A stretch of DNA of 64,000 bases from Chloroflexota bacterium (lineage in GTDB: Bacteria; Chloroflexota; Dormibacteria; Dormibacterales; Dormibacteraceae). This document shows positions 9,201 through 16,954 of the stretch, one piece after another. Positions within the stretch are counted from its first letter, which is position 1. Every line of letters begins with the position of its first letter. The notes beneath the pieces were generated by a model, which saw only the letters and a program-made list of their open reading frames with translations, did no database searches and had not been told where the DNA came from. The stretch lies in contig VBGR01000044.1 of NCBI GenBank assembly GCA_005880695.1, positions 1 to 64,000 of the forward strand, written 5' to 3'. Both the position numbers and the translations under genes were made by a program.

Positions 9201-9562
9201 GGACTCACCACCAGGCTGCCGATTTCAGTCGACGTGTCCTCGATCTCGATGACGCAGGTGCAGGCGGTATCGGCGGTGAAAGTGTGGCTGACTGTCTTGC
9301 CGGGCTCACCGGCGAACTTGATGTCATAGCCGTGAAGGTGGATCTCCTCGGCCTTGTCGGTCGTGACGTTGACTGTCAGGTGGTCGCCCTTCTTGGCCGT
9401 GATCGGGTCGGGTGACATGCTGTTGCCGGTCACGGTCAGGCTGATGGTGCGGCTGGCGCCGCCACCGCCCGTGGTGATGTAAATGATCAGACCCGCGCCG
9501 ACGCCAAAGAAGATGACCAGGACGGCCACGGCCAAGAGCCTCGATCGGCTCATTGGGGCCAC
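9197..9562 (-). CDS. Membrane-anchored cupredoxin-like protein
   Basis: A 121-residue protein. One N-terminal membrane helix or uncleaved signal (about residues 8-30) is followed by a single beta-sandwich of cupredoxin type. Recognisable segments are DPITAKKGDHLTVNVT, an EEIHLHGYD strand, and a C-terminal half ending in a short ESTEIGSLVV-like strand (DTSTEIGSLVV). The EIHLHGYD strand resembles the metal-ligand strand of EfeO-type cupredoxins. The C-terminal copper site is not canonical: cysteines occur as ACTCVIE. It may therefore bind copper differently or not at all. GTG at 9562 or ATG at 9553 are both possible starts; the latter begins MSRSRLLAV. The gene is coupled to the polytopic protein downstream. 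Confidence 0.75.
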   Translation of the reverse strand: MAPMSRSRLLAVAVLVIFFGVGAGLIIYITTGGGGASRTISLTVTGNSMSPDPITAKKGDHLTVNVTTDKAEEIHLHGYDIKFAGEPGKTVSHTFTADTACTCVIEIEDTSTEIGSLVVSP

Positions 9563-9615
9563 TGAAAGGTCCGGCGCAGGCCCTCTATGCAGCCCCTCTC
9601 ACGATGGTCCGGCGG

Positions 9616-9747
9616 TTAGCCTCGGGCGCCGCTGGATCGGGCGGTTTTGGAGAGTGCGGGCTTGTCCTTGCCTGCCTTCGCCTGTTTCTCCGCCCGCTTC
9701 TCTTTCAGGCTCTTGGCCGGGGCCTTCTTGACCTTGCTCTTGCCCAT
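9616..9747 (-). CDS. 43-residue Lys/Ala-rich basic peptide
   Basis: A short frame encodes 43 residues beginning MGKSKVKKAPAKSLKEKRAE and ending SGARG. About one quarter of the residues are lysine, giving a strongly positive, probably helical or disordered peptide. A good Shine-Dalgarno (GGAGG) lies 9 bases before the ATG at 9747, which is unusual for this window and supports real translation. I do not recognise a family. The composition resembles small nucleic-acid-binding or ribosome-associated peptides, but that is only a compositional guess. It sits alone between the cupredoxin gene and the GH18 gene. Confidence 0.6.
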   Translation of the reverse strand: MGKSKVKKAPAKSLKEKRAEKQAKAGKDKPALSKTARSSGARG

Positions 9748-9829
9748 TTGACGAATCCTCCAGTCAGGTGTGCCGCTATCTCTGCTGCTGCGACGGCCGA
9801 GGAGATTTTAGTGGACGAAATACCGCGGC

Positions 9830-11266
9830 TCAGTGGATAGGTGGCAAGGGGGGTGAGGGGAGCGGCGGTACGACCGGGGTCGGTGATGGCGATGGACGGG
9901 GGGTCGGGCTGGAGGTGGGAGCCGGGGTCGGGTTGGAGGTGGGAGTGGGGGTTGCAGACCCGGCAGCTCCACTCGGGGTGGCGCCCGGCTGGCCCGGGCT
10001 TCCCGGGCTTCCCGCGCTTCCCGCGCTTCCCGAGATCGCGGCCGCCGCTGGTCCGCTGGCGGCGCTGAAAGGCGTCGCGCTGCCCAGGACCGCCGCCATC
10101 ATCCGGGGGTCGTTGCCGTCCATCCCGAGTGCCCAGATGCCAACGCCTCGGAGGCCGTAGCGCGCGACGAGCTGGGCCTTCAAGGCCACCGATTGTGGGT
10201 TGTCGTAGTACGCCTCATGCCACTGGGCCGACTGCTGATAGGCGGTCCAGGGCACCCTCGCGTTGGGGTCCCAGTACACGGTGTGCCCGGCGGAGGCCAG
10301 CTCACCGTAGCTTCTGGGCTGCGGCGGGCCGGCGGCATCCGAGTTCGGTTGGTTCGACTTGGTGGGCCAGTCGTAGCCGTAGAAGGGGACGCCGAGCAGC
10401 AGCTTCTCCGGGGGCGCCACGTTGAGGTAGGACCGCACGGCGCCCTCGTCGGCCGGCAGCGGTGCGTTGGGCGAGGCGACCCCGTTGCGATGCATGTCAT
10501 AGGCCATGACGAACATGGCGTCGACGCCGGGGGCCAGCGCCCCGATGTCGAAGAACCCGCCCTGGTCGCCCGCGGCGCCAGCGTACGTGTCCACCGTGAC
10601 CTGCCAGTGCGGATTGGTCGCGTGGAGCTGCTTCGACACGCCCGTGACGAGGTTGGCGATACCGCTCCGGTCCGCCGGTCCTTGGCCCTCGAAGTCGAGA
10701 TTGACCCCGTCCAGGTTCTTGGCTTTCAGCAGGTCGGTCAGCTCCGCGGCCAACCGGCCGGCCGCGTTCGGATCGTTGGCTAAGGCGTCGAGCGTGGGCT
10801 GGTCGAAGGCCTTCGCGGTGAGCACGAGCCGGGCGTTGCCGGCGTGCGCCCGGTCGATCAGCGCCGCCAGGGCCTGGCTCTCGTAGCCTGTCCAACCGTT
10901 GCCGCTCTTCACGACCGAGCCGTCCCCGGCGATGTCGACCCCGAAGTAGGCGAGCGTGGTGAGCGACTGGACGTCGAAACCCTCGGACACGTTCAGCGTC
11001 CAGTAGGGAGCGAAGCCGAAGACCTCATGCGCCTTGAGCGGGTCCGTGTCCTCGGCCGCCAGCGGTTGGGGCTGGTCGGTCGCGGCGGGGAGATCGAGCT
11101 GCGATTGCGCCATCTGCTGGTCGAGTCGGGCGAGGCCGCTCTGGAGGTTGGGTGGAGGGCCGGGGCGCCGCGCACCAGCCAGGCCCGGGCTGTCGGCCTG
11201 GGCCACCAGAACCAGGAGCAGGGCGGGGACAAGCGCCAGCAACTGGCGACTTCCGGCCAGGTGCAC
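9830..11266 (-). CDS. Secreted GH18-like glycoside hydrolase
   Basis: A 478-residue protein with a signal peptide (hydrophobic core about residues 8-24). A GH18 barrel begins at about residue 80 (EVFGFAPYW). The catalytic strand DGVNLDFE is at residues 186-193, with the putative acid Glu193; Asn189 takes the place of one Asp of the DxxDxDxE motif, as in YaaH/SleL-like spore-type GH18 proteins. The last 60 residues are a Thr/Pro/Ser-rich tail (TPTPTSNPTP type), perhaps a wall-spanning linker. The likely target is chitin-like or peptidoglycan glycan; the substrate is not known. The GTG start at 11266 follows a TAAGCT hexamer by 6 bp. Confidence 0.85.
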   Translation of the reverse strand: MHLAGSRQLLALVPALLLVLVAQADSPGLAGARRPGPPPNLQSGLARLDQQMAQSQLDLPAATDQPQPLAAEDTDPLKAHEVFGFAPYWTLNVSEGFDVQSLTTLAYFGVDIAGDGSVVKSGNGWTGYESQALAALIDRAHAGNARLVLTAKAFDQPTLDALANDPNAAGRLAAELTDLLKAKNLDGVNLDFEGQGPADRSGIANLVTGVSKQLHATNPHWQVTVDTYAGAAGDQGGFFDIGALAPGVDAMFVMAYDMHRNGVASPNAPLPADEGAVRSYLNVAPPEKLLLGVPFYGYDWPTKSNQPNSDAAGPPQPRSYGELASAGHTVYWDPNARVPWTAYQQSAQWHEAYYDNPQSVALKAQLVARYGLRGVGIWALGMDGNDPRMMAAVLGSATPFSAASGPAAAAISGSAGSAGSPGSPGQPGATPSGAAGSATPTPTSNPTPAPTSSPTPRPSPSPTPVVPPLPSPPLPPIH

Positions 11267-11272
11267 AGCCCC

Positions 11273-11278
11273 AGCTTA
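11273..11278 (-). promoter_or_regulatory. Candidate -10 element for leaderless GH18 gene
   Basis: On the minus strand TAAGCT fits TAnnnT and lies 6 bp upstream of the GTG start. This spacing would place the transcription start at or next to the start codon. No Shine-Dalgarno is visible before the GTG. Assigned from spacing and consensus only. Confidence 0.45.
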
Positions 11279-11305
11279 CCGGAAGGTGATATCGCAGGTA
11301 TAACC

Positions 11306-12151
11306 TTAGTCGCCCGCCCAGTGCGGGATGGAGGCGCCCGTGAGCCCTTCGCTGAGATCCCAGAGGCGCTCGCGGAGGTCAACCGCGAGCGAGTCCGGGG
11401 CGGTTCGAGCAGGCCGCCGGCCGCTGAAGAACACTCCCGAGACGTCTGCCAGCGCCGGGTCTGTGGCGGCCTGGACGATGTGTTCGGCGGCCGCCTCGGC
11501 TGAGGCTGCCCGGAGGCCGCCGAGCCAGCGGATCAGCGGCGGTGCGGCATCCATCAAGCCGCTCTTGAAAACTCCCGGAAAGACCGCGTTGGCCGTCACG
11601 CCGCTGCCTGCCAGGCGGCTCGCCAGCTCGTAGGTGAACATCAGGTTGGCCATCTTTGTGGCGCCGAAGCGCGAGAGCGACCCGAAGCGGCGCTCGCCCT
11701 GGATGTCGTCGAAGTCGATCCGGGTCGTCGAGGGCGCGGTCACGACGATCACGCGCGAAGGTTTCGCGGCGAGAAGGGCCCCTCGGAGCAGGGCCGTCAG
11801 CAAGAAGGGGCCGAGGTGGTTGGTCGCCAGCATCGTCTCCAGGCCTTCGCCAGTCAGGGTGCGTCTCGGCGTGTAGATGGCCGCGTTGTGGATGAGGACG
11901 TCAAGCCGGCGGTGGGCGCCCAACACCTCAGCGGCCGCCCGCCGGACCGAGGCCCGGCTGGAGAGGTCGGCCTGGAGGACGTCGGCCGAACCGCCCTGGC
12001 GGAGAATCGTGCCGCGAACCTCATCACCCCGGGACCGGTCCCGGACCAGGAGCACGACTCTGGCGCCGAGTCGCGCCAGCGCGATCGCGCTGGCCCGCCC
12101 GAGACCCGAGCTGGCGCCGGTCACGAGGTGCGTCTGGCCGGTCATCGACAT
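11306..12151 (-). CDS. Short-chain dehydrogenase/reductase with Phe in place of catalytic Tyr
   Basis: A 281-residue Rossmann protein of the classical/extended SDR type, resembling retinol-dehydrogenase/WW-oxidoreductase-like SDRs. The cofactor motif TGASSGLG is at about residues 11-18, and an NNAG-equivalent HNAA motif is present. The active-site segment reads SRFGATKMAN: the lysine is present, but the position of the catalytic tyrosine (YxxxK) is phenylalanine (codon TTC). Either activity is altered or lost, or a nearby residue substitutes. The ATG at 12151 follows a TAGAGT hexamer by 6 bp. It diverges from the alpha/beta hydrolase gene with only 27 bp between start codons. Confidence 0.88.
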   Translation of the reverse strand: MSMTGQTHLVTGASSGLGRASAIALARLGARVVLLVRDRSRGDEVRGTILRQGGSADVLQADLSSRASVRRAAAEVLGAHRRLDVLIHNAAIYTPRRTLTGEGLETMLATNHLGPFLLTALLRGALLAAKPSRVIVVTAPSTTRIDFDDIQGERRFGSLSRFGATKMANLMFTYELASRLAGSGVTANAVFPGVFKSGLMDAAPPLIRWLGGLRAASAEAAAEHIVQAATDPALADVSGVFFSGRRPARTAPDSLAVDLRERLWDLSEGLTGASIPHWAGD

Positions 12152-12178
12152 GGCACGACTCTAAGATCGAGCGTTGTC
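12152..12178. promoter_or_regulatory. 27-bp divergent promoter with overlapping -10 elements
   Basis: The whole gap between the SDR start (minus, 12151) and the hydrolase start (plus, 12179) is 27 bp. It contains ACTCTAAGAT. Read on the minus strand, TAGAGT (12163-12158) is 6 bp from the SDR ATG. On the plus strand, TAAGAT (12162-12167) is 11 bp from the hydrolase ATG. The two hexamers share two bases, so the two transcripts probably compete for polymerase binding. Confidence 0.45.
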
Positions 12179-12895
12179 ATGCGAAAGCTGGCGGAGCCGG
12201 ATTACCGGCCGCGGATGTGGCGCGAGGGCCGTGCCTGGCGGGAATACGTCGGGCTCCTCAACGACCCGGTCTTCCAGGGCGTGGGCGTCCAGCGCGGCCA
12301 GGGCCGGCCGGTGCTCCTGGTGCCGGGCTTCATGGCCGGCGACCGGTCACTCCGAGTACTGGGCGCCTGGCTCAAGCGGATGGGTTACCGGACCGCGAGG
12401 GCCGGGATCCGCTTCAACTTCCTCTACTCCGAGGAGCTGGTCGAGCGGCTGGCCAGGCGGCTGGAGGACCTTGTGGAGGCCAGCGGCGGTAAGGCCGCGA
12501 TCATCGGCCACAGCCGGGGCGGACTCCTGGCCAAGGTCGTCTCCCAGCGCCACCCGGAGCTGGTCGCCCAGGTGATCGCGCTCGGATCGCCGCTCCGTGA
12601 TCCCTATGACATCCACCCGGCCACGATGGCCGGCGTCCGCCTGGCGCGCGTCTTCAACGTCTTCCGTTCCCGCTCCACCCACCTGGTCGAGCTGCCCTTC
12701 CTGGAGGACCTCGCGGCCCGCCCGCTGGTGCCTACCGCCTCCATTTACACGCGCACCGACGGGGTCGTCAGCTGGCACGCCTGCCTCCGCGGCGACCTCG
12801 ATTGCTTCGAGGTGAAGGGCACCCACGTCGGCCTGGCTGTAAACCCGGGGGTATACCGGTTGATCGCCCGACGCCTGGCCGAGGTGGGACGTTAG
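12179..12895 (+). CDS. Alpha/beta hydrolase (lipase/PGAP1-like)
   Basis: A 238-residue alpha/beta hydrolase. PVLLVPGFMAGD is the oxyanion-loop strand, GHSRGG holds the nucleophile serine at about residue 118, and a late TRTDGVVSW plus GTHVGLAVNP segment probably supplies Asp and His. The nucleophile elbow GHSRGG and the overall order resemble esterase/lipase-type proteins acting on acyl esters; the substrate is unknown. The frame stays open upstream into the SDR gene, but ATG 12179 gives an N-terminus of normal length and lies just outside the SDR. No ribosome-binding site is seen, consistent with a very short leader. Confidence 0.85.
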   Translation: MRKLAEPDYRPRMWREGRAWREYVGLLNDPVFQGVGVQRGQGRPVLLVPGFMAGDRSLRVLGAWLKRMGYRTARAGIRFNFLYSEELVERLARRLEDLVEASGGKAAIIGHSRGGLLAKVVSQRHPELVAQVIALGSPLRDPYDIHPATMAGVRLARVFNVFRSRSTHLVELPFLEDLAARPLVPTASIYTRTDGVVSWHACLRGDLDCFEVKGTHVGLAVNPGVYRLIARRLAEVGR

Positions 12896-12983
12896 CGTTT
12901 GCAGCGTTACGGCTCGGGAAATACTTGGAGTCACGACTTGATTTACCCCAAGCGAAGTAACCCAGGGAGCATCCTCTAACCAA

Positions 12984-15320
12984 ATGTCAGACCAGAAGAA
13001 CCGGCTGCCAGTCCTGCCGCTCACAGCGGGAGTCGTGCTGCCGCACATGAACGTCACGATCCAGATCGACTCCGAGGAGGCGCGGGCCGCCGTGGCCGCC
13101 GCCCAGATCGGCGCCAACCGGCTGATCGTTCTCCCCAAAGTGGGCTCGCGCTACGCGGGCGTGGGCACTTACGCCAAGGTGGAAGACGTCGGCCAGCTGC
13201 CCGGCGGCGAGGACTTCGTCCAGATCCAGGGCCAGGGCCGCGTCGAGATCGGCATGGTCGAGGCTGAGGCCGGCGGCACCCTGCTCGCCGAGTACTCGGA
13301 GGCCCCGGACCGCAACGCCAGCACCCAGCGCGCCCAGGAGCTCATGCGTGAGTACCGGGCGCTGATCGAGAACATCCTCGAGCTCCGTGGAGCCCGCGCC
13401 ATCGCGATGATGCTGCGCGGCATCAACGAGCCCGGCCACCTCGCGGACATGGCGGGCTACTCGCCCGACCTCTCGGTTGAGCAGAAGGTCGAGCTCCTGG
13501 AGGAGCGCGACGTGGAGGCGCGCCTGGAGCGCGTGATCGCCTGGCAGCGGGATGTCCTGGCTGAGATCACGCTCAAGGACAAGATCCGCTCCGACGTCCA
13601 GGAAGGCATGGAGAAGAGCCAGCGCGAGTTCCTGCTCCGCCAGCAGATGCAGGCGATCAAGAAGGAGCTCGGCGACGATGGTGACGCCACCTCCGAGTAC
13701 CGCAAGCGCGTGGAGGAGGCGAAGATGCCCGCCTCGGTTCGCAAGGAGGTCGAGCGCGAGCTGGACCGGCTGGAGCGGACCAGCGAGCAGAACCCGGAGT
13801 ACGGGTGGATTCGCAACTACCTGGACTGGATGCTGGAGCTGCCCTGGGACAAGCGGTCGGAAGATCGTTTCGACCTGGTCGAGGCCCGCCGGATACTGGA
13901 CGAGGACCACACCGGGCTGGACGACGTCAAGGACCGCATCATCGAGTTCCTGGCAGTTCGCAAGCGCCGCCACGGGAAGGGCCTGCCGTCCGAAGGCGGC
14001 CGTGGCTCGGGCGCGATCATCACCCTGGTCGGCCCCCCTGGCGTTGGCAAGACCTCGCTCGGTGAGTCGGTGGCGCGCGCCCTTGGCCGCAAATTCGCCC
14101 GTGTGTCGCTGGGCGGCATCCACGACGAAGCGGAGATTCGCGGTCACCGCCGCACATACGTCGGGGCTCTCCCCGGCCGCATCGTGCGGGCGCTGAAAGA
14201 GGCCGGGACGATGAACCCGGTTGTGATGCTCGACGAGATCGACAAGGTCGGCAGCGACTGGCGGGGCGACCCGTCGTCGGCGCTGCTGGAGGTGCTCGAC
14301 CCGGCCCAGAACCACACCTTCCGGGACCACTACCTGGAGGTCGACCTGGATCTCTCCGAGGTGCTCTTCATTCCGACGGCGAACGTGGCCGACACCATCC
14401 CCGGCCCGCTCCTGGACCGCATGGAACTGGTCCGCCTGGATGGCTACACCGACGAGGAGAAGCTCGCCATCGCCCGCGACCACCTGCTCCGCCGCCAGCT
14501 GGCACGGAACGGGCTGGAGCCGGCTGAAGCCGACGTGACCGACGGCGGCATCGACCGCATCATCGCCGAGCACACCCGCGAGGCGGGCGTCCGAAGCCTC
14601 GAGCGGGAGCTTGGCAAGGTCCTTCGCAAGGTGGCCACCAAGATCGACTCCGGCAAGGCCGAGATCCCAGTCAAGATCGACGCCGACGACATCCGCGAGT
14701 ACCTCGGGAAGCCGCGCTTCCAGTACGAGGTGGCTGAGCGCACCTCGGTTCCCGGCGTGGCCACCGGCCTCGCCGTGACCGGCGCCGGCGGCGACGTGCT
14801 GTTCGTGGAGGCGTCTGCGATGGACGGCGAGAAGGGCGCCCTGACATTGACCGGGCAGCTCGGCGACGTCATGAAAGAGTCGGCCCAGATCGCGCTCAGC
14901 TACGTCCGTTCCCACGCCGAGATGCTGGGCGCCGACAAGGGCTTGCTCGACAAGCGAATTCACGTCCACGTGCCGGCGGGGGCCATCCCCAAGGACGGCC
15001 CATCAGCGGGCGTGACCATGGTCACCGCGATCGCCAGCCTGCTCAGCGGGCGCTCCGTCCGCTCGGAGGTCGGCATGACCGGTGAGGTCACCCTGCAGGG
15101 CAAGGTGCTCCCGATCGGTGGGGTGAAGCAGAAGGTGCTGGCGGCCCGGCGGTCGCGGTTGAAGGAGGTCATCCTTCCCAAGCGCAACGAGCCCGACCTG
15201 GACGACCTGCCCAAGGACGTTCGCGACGAGATGACGTTCCACCTCGTGGGCGACGTGCGTGAGGTCCTCGACATCGCGCTCGAACCGGCCGCGCAGCCGG
15301 TCACCGTTCAGGTCCTCTAA
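12984..15320 (+). CDS. lon: ATP-dependent Lon protease (LonA)
   Basis: A full-length LonA of 778 residues. It has an N-terminal substrate-binding LAN domain (about 1-200), a coiled-coil linker with the conserved REFLLRQQMQAIKKELG, and an AAA+ domain with Walker A GPPGVGKT (about 350) and Walker B VVMLDEIDKV. The C-terminal protease domain has the Ser-Lys dyad: Ser674 in KDGPSAG and a lysine near 716 in GGVKQK. It degrades misfolded and regulatory proteins in the cytosol. ATG 12984 gives the usual N-terminus (LPVLPLTAGVVLPHM). I looked for CIRCE or HAIR heat-shock operators upstream and found none convincing. Confidence 0.98.
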   Translation: MSDQKNRLPVLPLTAGVVLPHMNVTIQIDSEEARAAVAAAQIGANRLIVLPKVGSRYAGVGTYAKVEDVGQLPGGEDFVQIQGQGRVEIGMVEAEAGGTLLAEYSEAPDRNASTQRAQELMREYRALIENILELRGARAIAMMLRGINEPGHLADMAGYSPDLSVEQKVELLEERDVEARLERVIAWQRDVLAEITLKDKIRSDVQEGMEKSQREFLLRQQMQAIKKELGDDGDATSEYRKRVEEAKMPASVRKEVERELDRLERTSEQNPEYGWIRNYLDWMLELPWDKRSEDRFDLVEARRILDEDHTGLDDVKDRIIEFLAVRKRRHGKGLPSEGGRGSGAIITLVGPPGVGKTSLGESVARALGRKFARVSLGGIHDEAEIRGHRRTYVGALPGRIVRALKEAGTMNPVVMLDEIDKVGSDWRGDPSSALLEVLDPAQNHTFRDHYLEVDLDLSEVLFIPTANVADTIPGPLLDRMELVRLDGYTDEEKLAIARDHLLRRQLARNGLEPAEADVTDGGIDRIIAEHTREAGVRSLERELGKVLRKVATKIDSGKAEIPVKIDADDIREYLGKPRFQYEVAERTSVPGVATGLAVTGAGGDVLFVEASAMDGEKGALTLTGQLGDVMKESAQIALSYVRSHAEMLGADKGLLDKRIHVHVPAGAIPKDGPSAGVTMVTAIASLLSGRSVRSEVGMTGEVTLQGKVLPIGGVKQKVLAARRSRLKEVILPKRNEPDLDDLPKDVRDEMTFHLVGDVREVLDIALEPAAQPVTVQVL

Positions 15321-15353
15321 GGAGGGCCGTCCGCGGTTAGGATTTCCGGCGAG

Positions 15354-15929
15354 GTGCCCGCCCGCCGGAAACCCCCCGCGATCCTCGCATCAGACGCCGA
15401 GCGCGACCACGCCCTGGTGGTCCTCCGGGAGGCCGCGGCGGAAGGCCGGCTGACGCTGGAGGAGTTCGCCAGCCGGTCCGGCCTGGCGCTGGAGGCGCGG
15501 ACCCGCAATGACCTGGTGGGCGTCACCGCTGATCTGCCAGCCCCCGCCGCCCAGGTGACGACCCCGCCCCATGAGCTCTACGCAGTCTTCACATCCGTCC
15601 GCCGAGCCGGCCGCTGGCGGGTGGGCCAGGTGATCGCCGCCTACGCGATCATGGGCAGCGTCCACCTCGACCTCCGCCAGGCGGTCATCGAGTCACCCGT
15701 GCTGGTCATCCACGCCTACGCGCTGCTGGGCAACGTCCGGATCCTGGTCCCGGAGGGAGTCAGCGTCGAGATGGAGGGCTTCGGGGGCGAGGCCCGGCTG
15801 AGCGAGACGGCGATGATCAGGCCCGGAGCGCCGGTGGTGAGAATCGCTGCTTACTCGTTCTTCGGAACCGTCCAGGTGCGCGACCGGCCGGGCGTCTTCA
15901 CCCAGCTCTGGAAGCGGATCAGCGGCTGA
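15354..15929 (+). CDS. DUF1707 / LiaF-like C-terminal domain protein
   Basis: A 191-residue protein. The N-terminal DUF1707 (SHOCT-like) segment reads ASDAERDHALVVLREAAAEG with RLTLEEFASR, roughly residues 10-60. The C-terminal half has the repeated beta strands of the cell-wall-active-antibiotic response (LiaF-like) domain, with AYAIMGSVHLDL and AYALLGNVRILVPEGV motifs. Such proteins are linked to envelope-stress signalling, although no LiaRS-like pair is present here. There are no membrane helices. The GTG start at 15354 lies 33 bp after lon. The gene runs directly into the next membrane protein (4-bp gap), suggesting one transcript. Confidence 0.8.
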   Translation: MPARRKPPAILASDAERDHALVVLREAAAEGRLTLEEFASRSGLALEARTRNDLVGVTADLPAPAAQVTTPPHELYAVFTSVRRAGRWRVGQVIAAYAIMGSVHLDLRQAVIESPVLVIHAYALLGNVRILVPEGVSVEMEGFGGEARLSETAMIRPGAPVVRIAAYSFFGTVQVRDRPGVFTQLWKRISG

Positions 15930-15933
15930 CGCG

Positions 15934-16479
15934 ATGCGATTCAAGCCCTACTACCCGAAGCGCGAGCTGATCAAGACGGACCTTACCCTCGACGCGGCCC
16001 GCCGCCTGGTCGAGTCCATAGCCGCGCGGCCTGACGTAACCGGCAGCGTCGAAGGGGATCGTTTCTGGCTCCGACCGCGGGGCTCGGTTGCGGCCTGGTA
16101 CCCGGCTCTCGCCGGCGAGGTGAGCGAGCATTCCGAAGGCGCCTGGATCGAACTCTCACGGGGCCTGAACCCGGTGCTTTTCGCGGTCCTGGTCCTCCTC
16201 GGCAGCTTGCTCCTCGTCTGGGAGCTGGGCGCCATCGTGACTCTCCAGCTGGAGGCGTCAGGCCTGGTGCAGGGCGCGAACCGCACGCTGCCGTTCGTCG
16301 GAGGCGCCTTGCTGGTCGGCCTGGCGGGCCTGATCTACTACCTCCGCCGGGAGGGCCGGAAGGAGAGTCGCCGCCTGCTCAGCCTGCTGGAACAGTCCGG
16401 CGTCGAGGCCACGCAGCCGCCCGCCGAACCTCCGGCCGAAAGTCCCGTCGAGAGTCCCTCCGAACCCCGCGCGGACTGA
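15934..16479 (+). CDS. Two-helix membrane protein of unknown function
   Basis: A 181-residue protein I do not recognise. The N-terminal 75 residues are soluble (a beta/alpha segment with an AARRLVESIAARPDV helix). Two membrane helices follow at about residues 78-104 and 115-135. The C-terminal tail is cytosolic or external, Pro/Glu-rich, and ends in a repeated PAEPPAESPVESP-type stretch. It starts 4 bp after the DUF1707 gene and is probably its partner in an envelope function. ATG 15934 is the only reasonable start. Confidence 0.7.
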   Translation: MRFKPYYPKRELIKTDLTLDAARRLVESIAARPDVTGSVEGDRFWLRPRGSVAAWYPALAGEVSEHSEGAWIELSRGLNPVLFAVLVLLGSLLLVWELGAIVTLQLEASGLVQGANRTLPFVGGALLVGLAGLIYYLRREGRKESRRLLSLLEQSGVEATQPPAEPPAESPVESPSEPRAD

Positions 16480-16561
16480 GCCGGCGCCTCGGGCCCAACG
16501 CTGGGCGCGTATCCTTACCCGCACAGTCGAAAGCAGGCAGACCGTCTATTGCCAGAAGGAA

Positions 16562-16744
16562 GTGGTCCTCAAGTTGAAGGTCGTGGTCAAGGATCCGGAG
16601 GAGTTTGAGTCGGCGCTCCGGGAGTTCCGGCGCAAGGTGCAAGAGCAAGGTCTCGTGCGGGAGGTCCGGCGCCGCGCGCATTACGTGCCGCCTGCGGAAG
16701 CTCGCAAGATCAAAAGCCTGAGGGCGCGGCGCCGGCGCCGCTGA
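16562..16744 (+). CDS. rpsU: Small ribosomal subunit protein bS21
   Basis: A 60-residue basic protein matching bS21: a VVVKDPEEFESALREFRRK N-terminus, the core EVRRRAHYVPPAEARK, and an Arg-rich tail. bS21 binds the 30S platform near the anti-Shine-Dalgarno region and is needed for initiation in many bacteria. The start is uncertain. GTG 16562 leaves only 1 base after the AGAAGGA ribosome-binding site, whereas TTG 16574 (MKVVVKDPEEF) gives the usual bS21 N-terminus with a spacing of 13. I favour TTG 16574 biologically but give the longer frame. It precedes the 5S rRNA gene. Confidence 0.9.
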   Translation: MVLKLKVVVKDPEEFESALREFRRKVQEQGLVREVRRRAHYVPPAEARKIKSLRARRRRR

Positions 16745-16780
16745 GTCAGGTGGGGGTCTGGGAGGGCCGTCCGAGCCGGG

Positions 16781-16786
16781 TATAAT
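16781..16786 (+). promoter_or_regulatory. -10 element for the solitary 5S rRNA gene
   Basis: A perfect TATAAT lies about 10 bp before the mature 5S 5' end. No clear TTGACA is visible at 17-18 bp upstream; the region is G-rich. Position and perfect consensus make it the likely promoter of the 5S gene. Confidence 0.7.
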
Positions 16787-16793
16787 TCGCCTC

Positions 16794-16911
16794 GTTCGGT
16801 GACCATTGCGGAGGGGAAACACCCGTTCCCATTCCGAACACGGTAGTTAAGCCCTCCAGCGCCGATGGTACTGCCGGGGCGACCCGGTGGGAGAGTAGGT
16901 CGTTGCCGAGC
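16794..16911 (+). rRNA. 5S ribosomal RNA
   Basis: The typical 5S sequence can be read, including the conserved CCCATTCCGAACACGG block and the GGGAGAGTAGGTC block near the 3' end. The terminal helix pairs TCGGTGAC (16796-16803) with GTTGCCGA (16902-16909). End positions are approximate by 2-3 bases. No 16S or 23S gene is in the window, so this is an unlinked 5S gene with its own promoter and terminator. Confidence 0.95.
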
Positions 16912-16916
16912 ATTCT

Positions 16917-16954
16917 TTAAGTCCCGCGCCTCCGGCAGAGGTCGCGGGACTTAA
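16917..16954. terminator. Intrinsic terminator after 5S rRNA, probably bidirectional
   Basis: TTAAGTCCCGCG (16917-16928) is perfectly complementary to CGCGGGACTTAA (16943-16954), and the stem extends with CTC/GAG around a short loop. On the plus strand a T-rich run (TTAATTGTTAAGTTTT) follows. It separates the 5S gene from a convergent lipoprotein gene that stops at 16958, so it may serve both directions. Confidence 0.85.

Noticed and set aside
9841-10068. Plus-strand Gly/Trp repeat peptide
   Set aside because: It is the complement of the Thr/Pro/Ser tail of the GH18 protein, so the repeat belongs to that gene.
12896-12983. Heat-shock operator (CIRCE or HAIR) before lon
   Set aside because: No TTAGCACTC-type or CTTGAGT-type inverted repeat; only a weak CTTGG/CCAAG pair, too far apart to claim.
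12987-14969. Very long antisense open frame opposite lon (660 codons)
   Set aside because: It mirrors lon codon usage in a G+C-rich genome and encodes a low-complexity His/Val/Leu-rich product with no domain.
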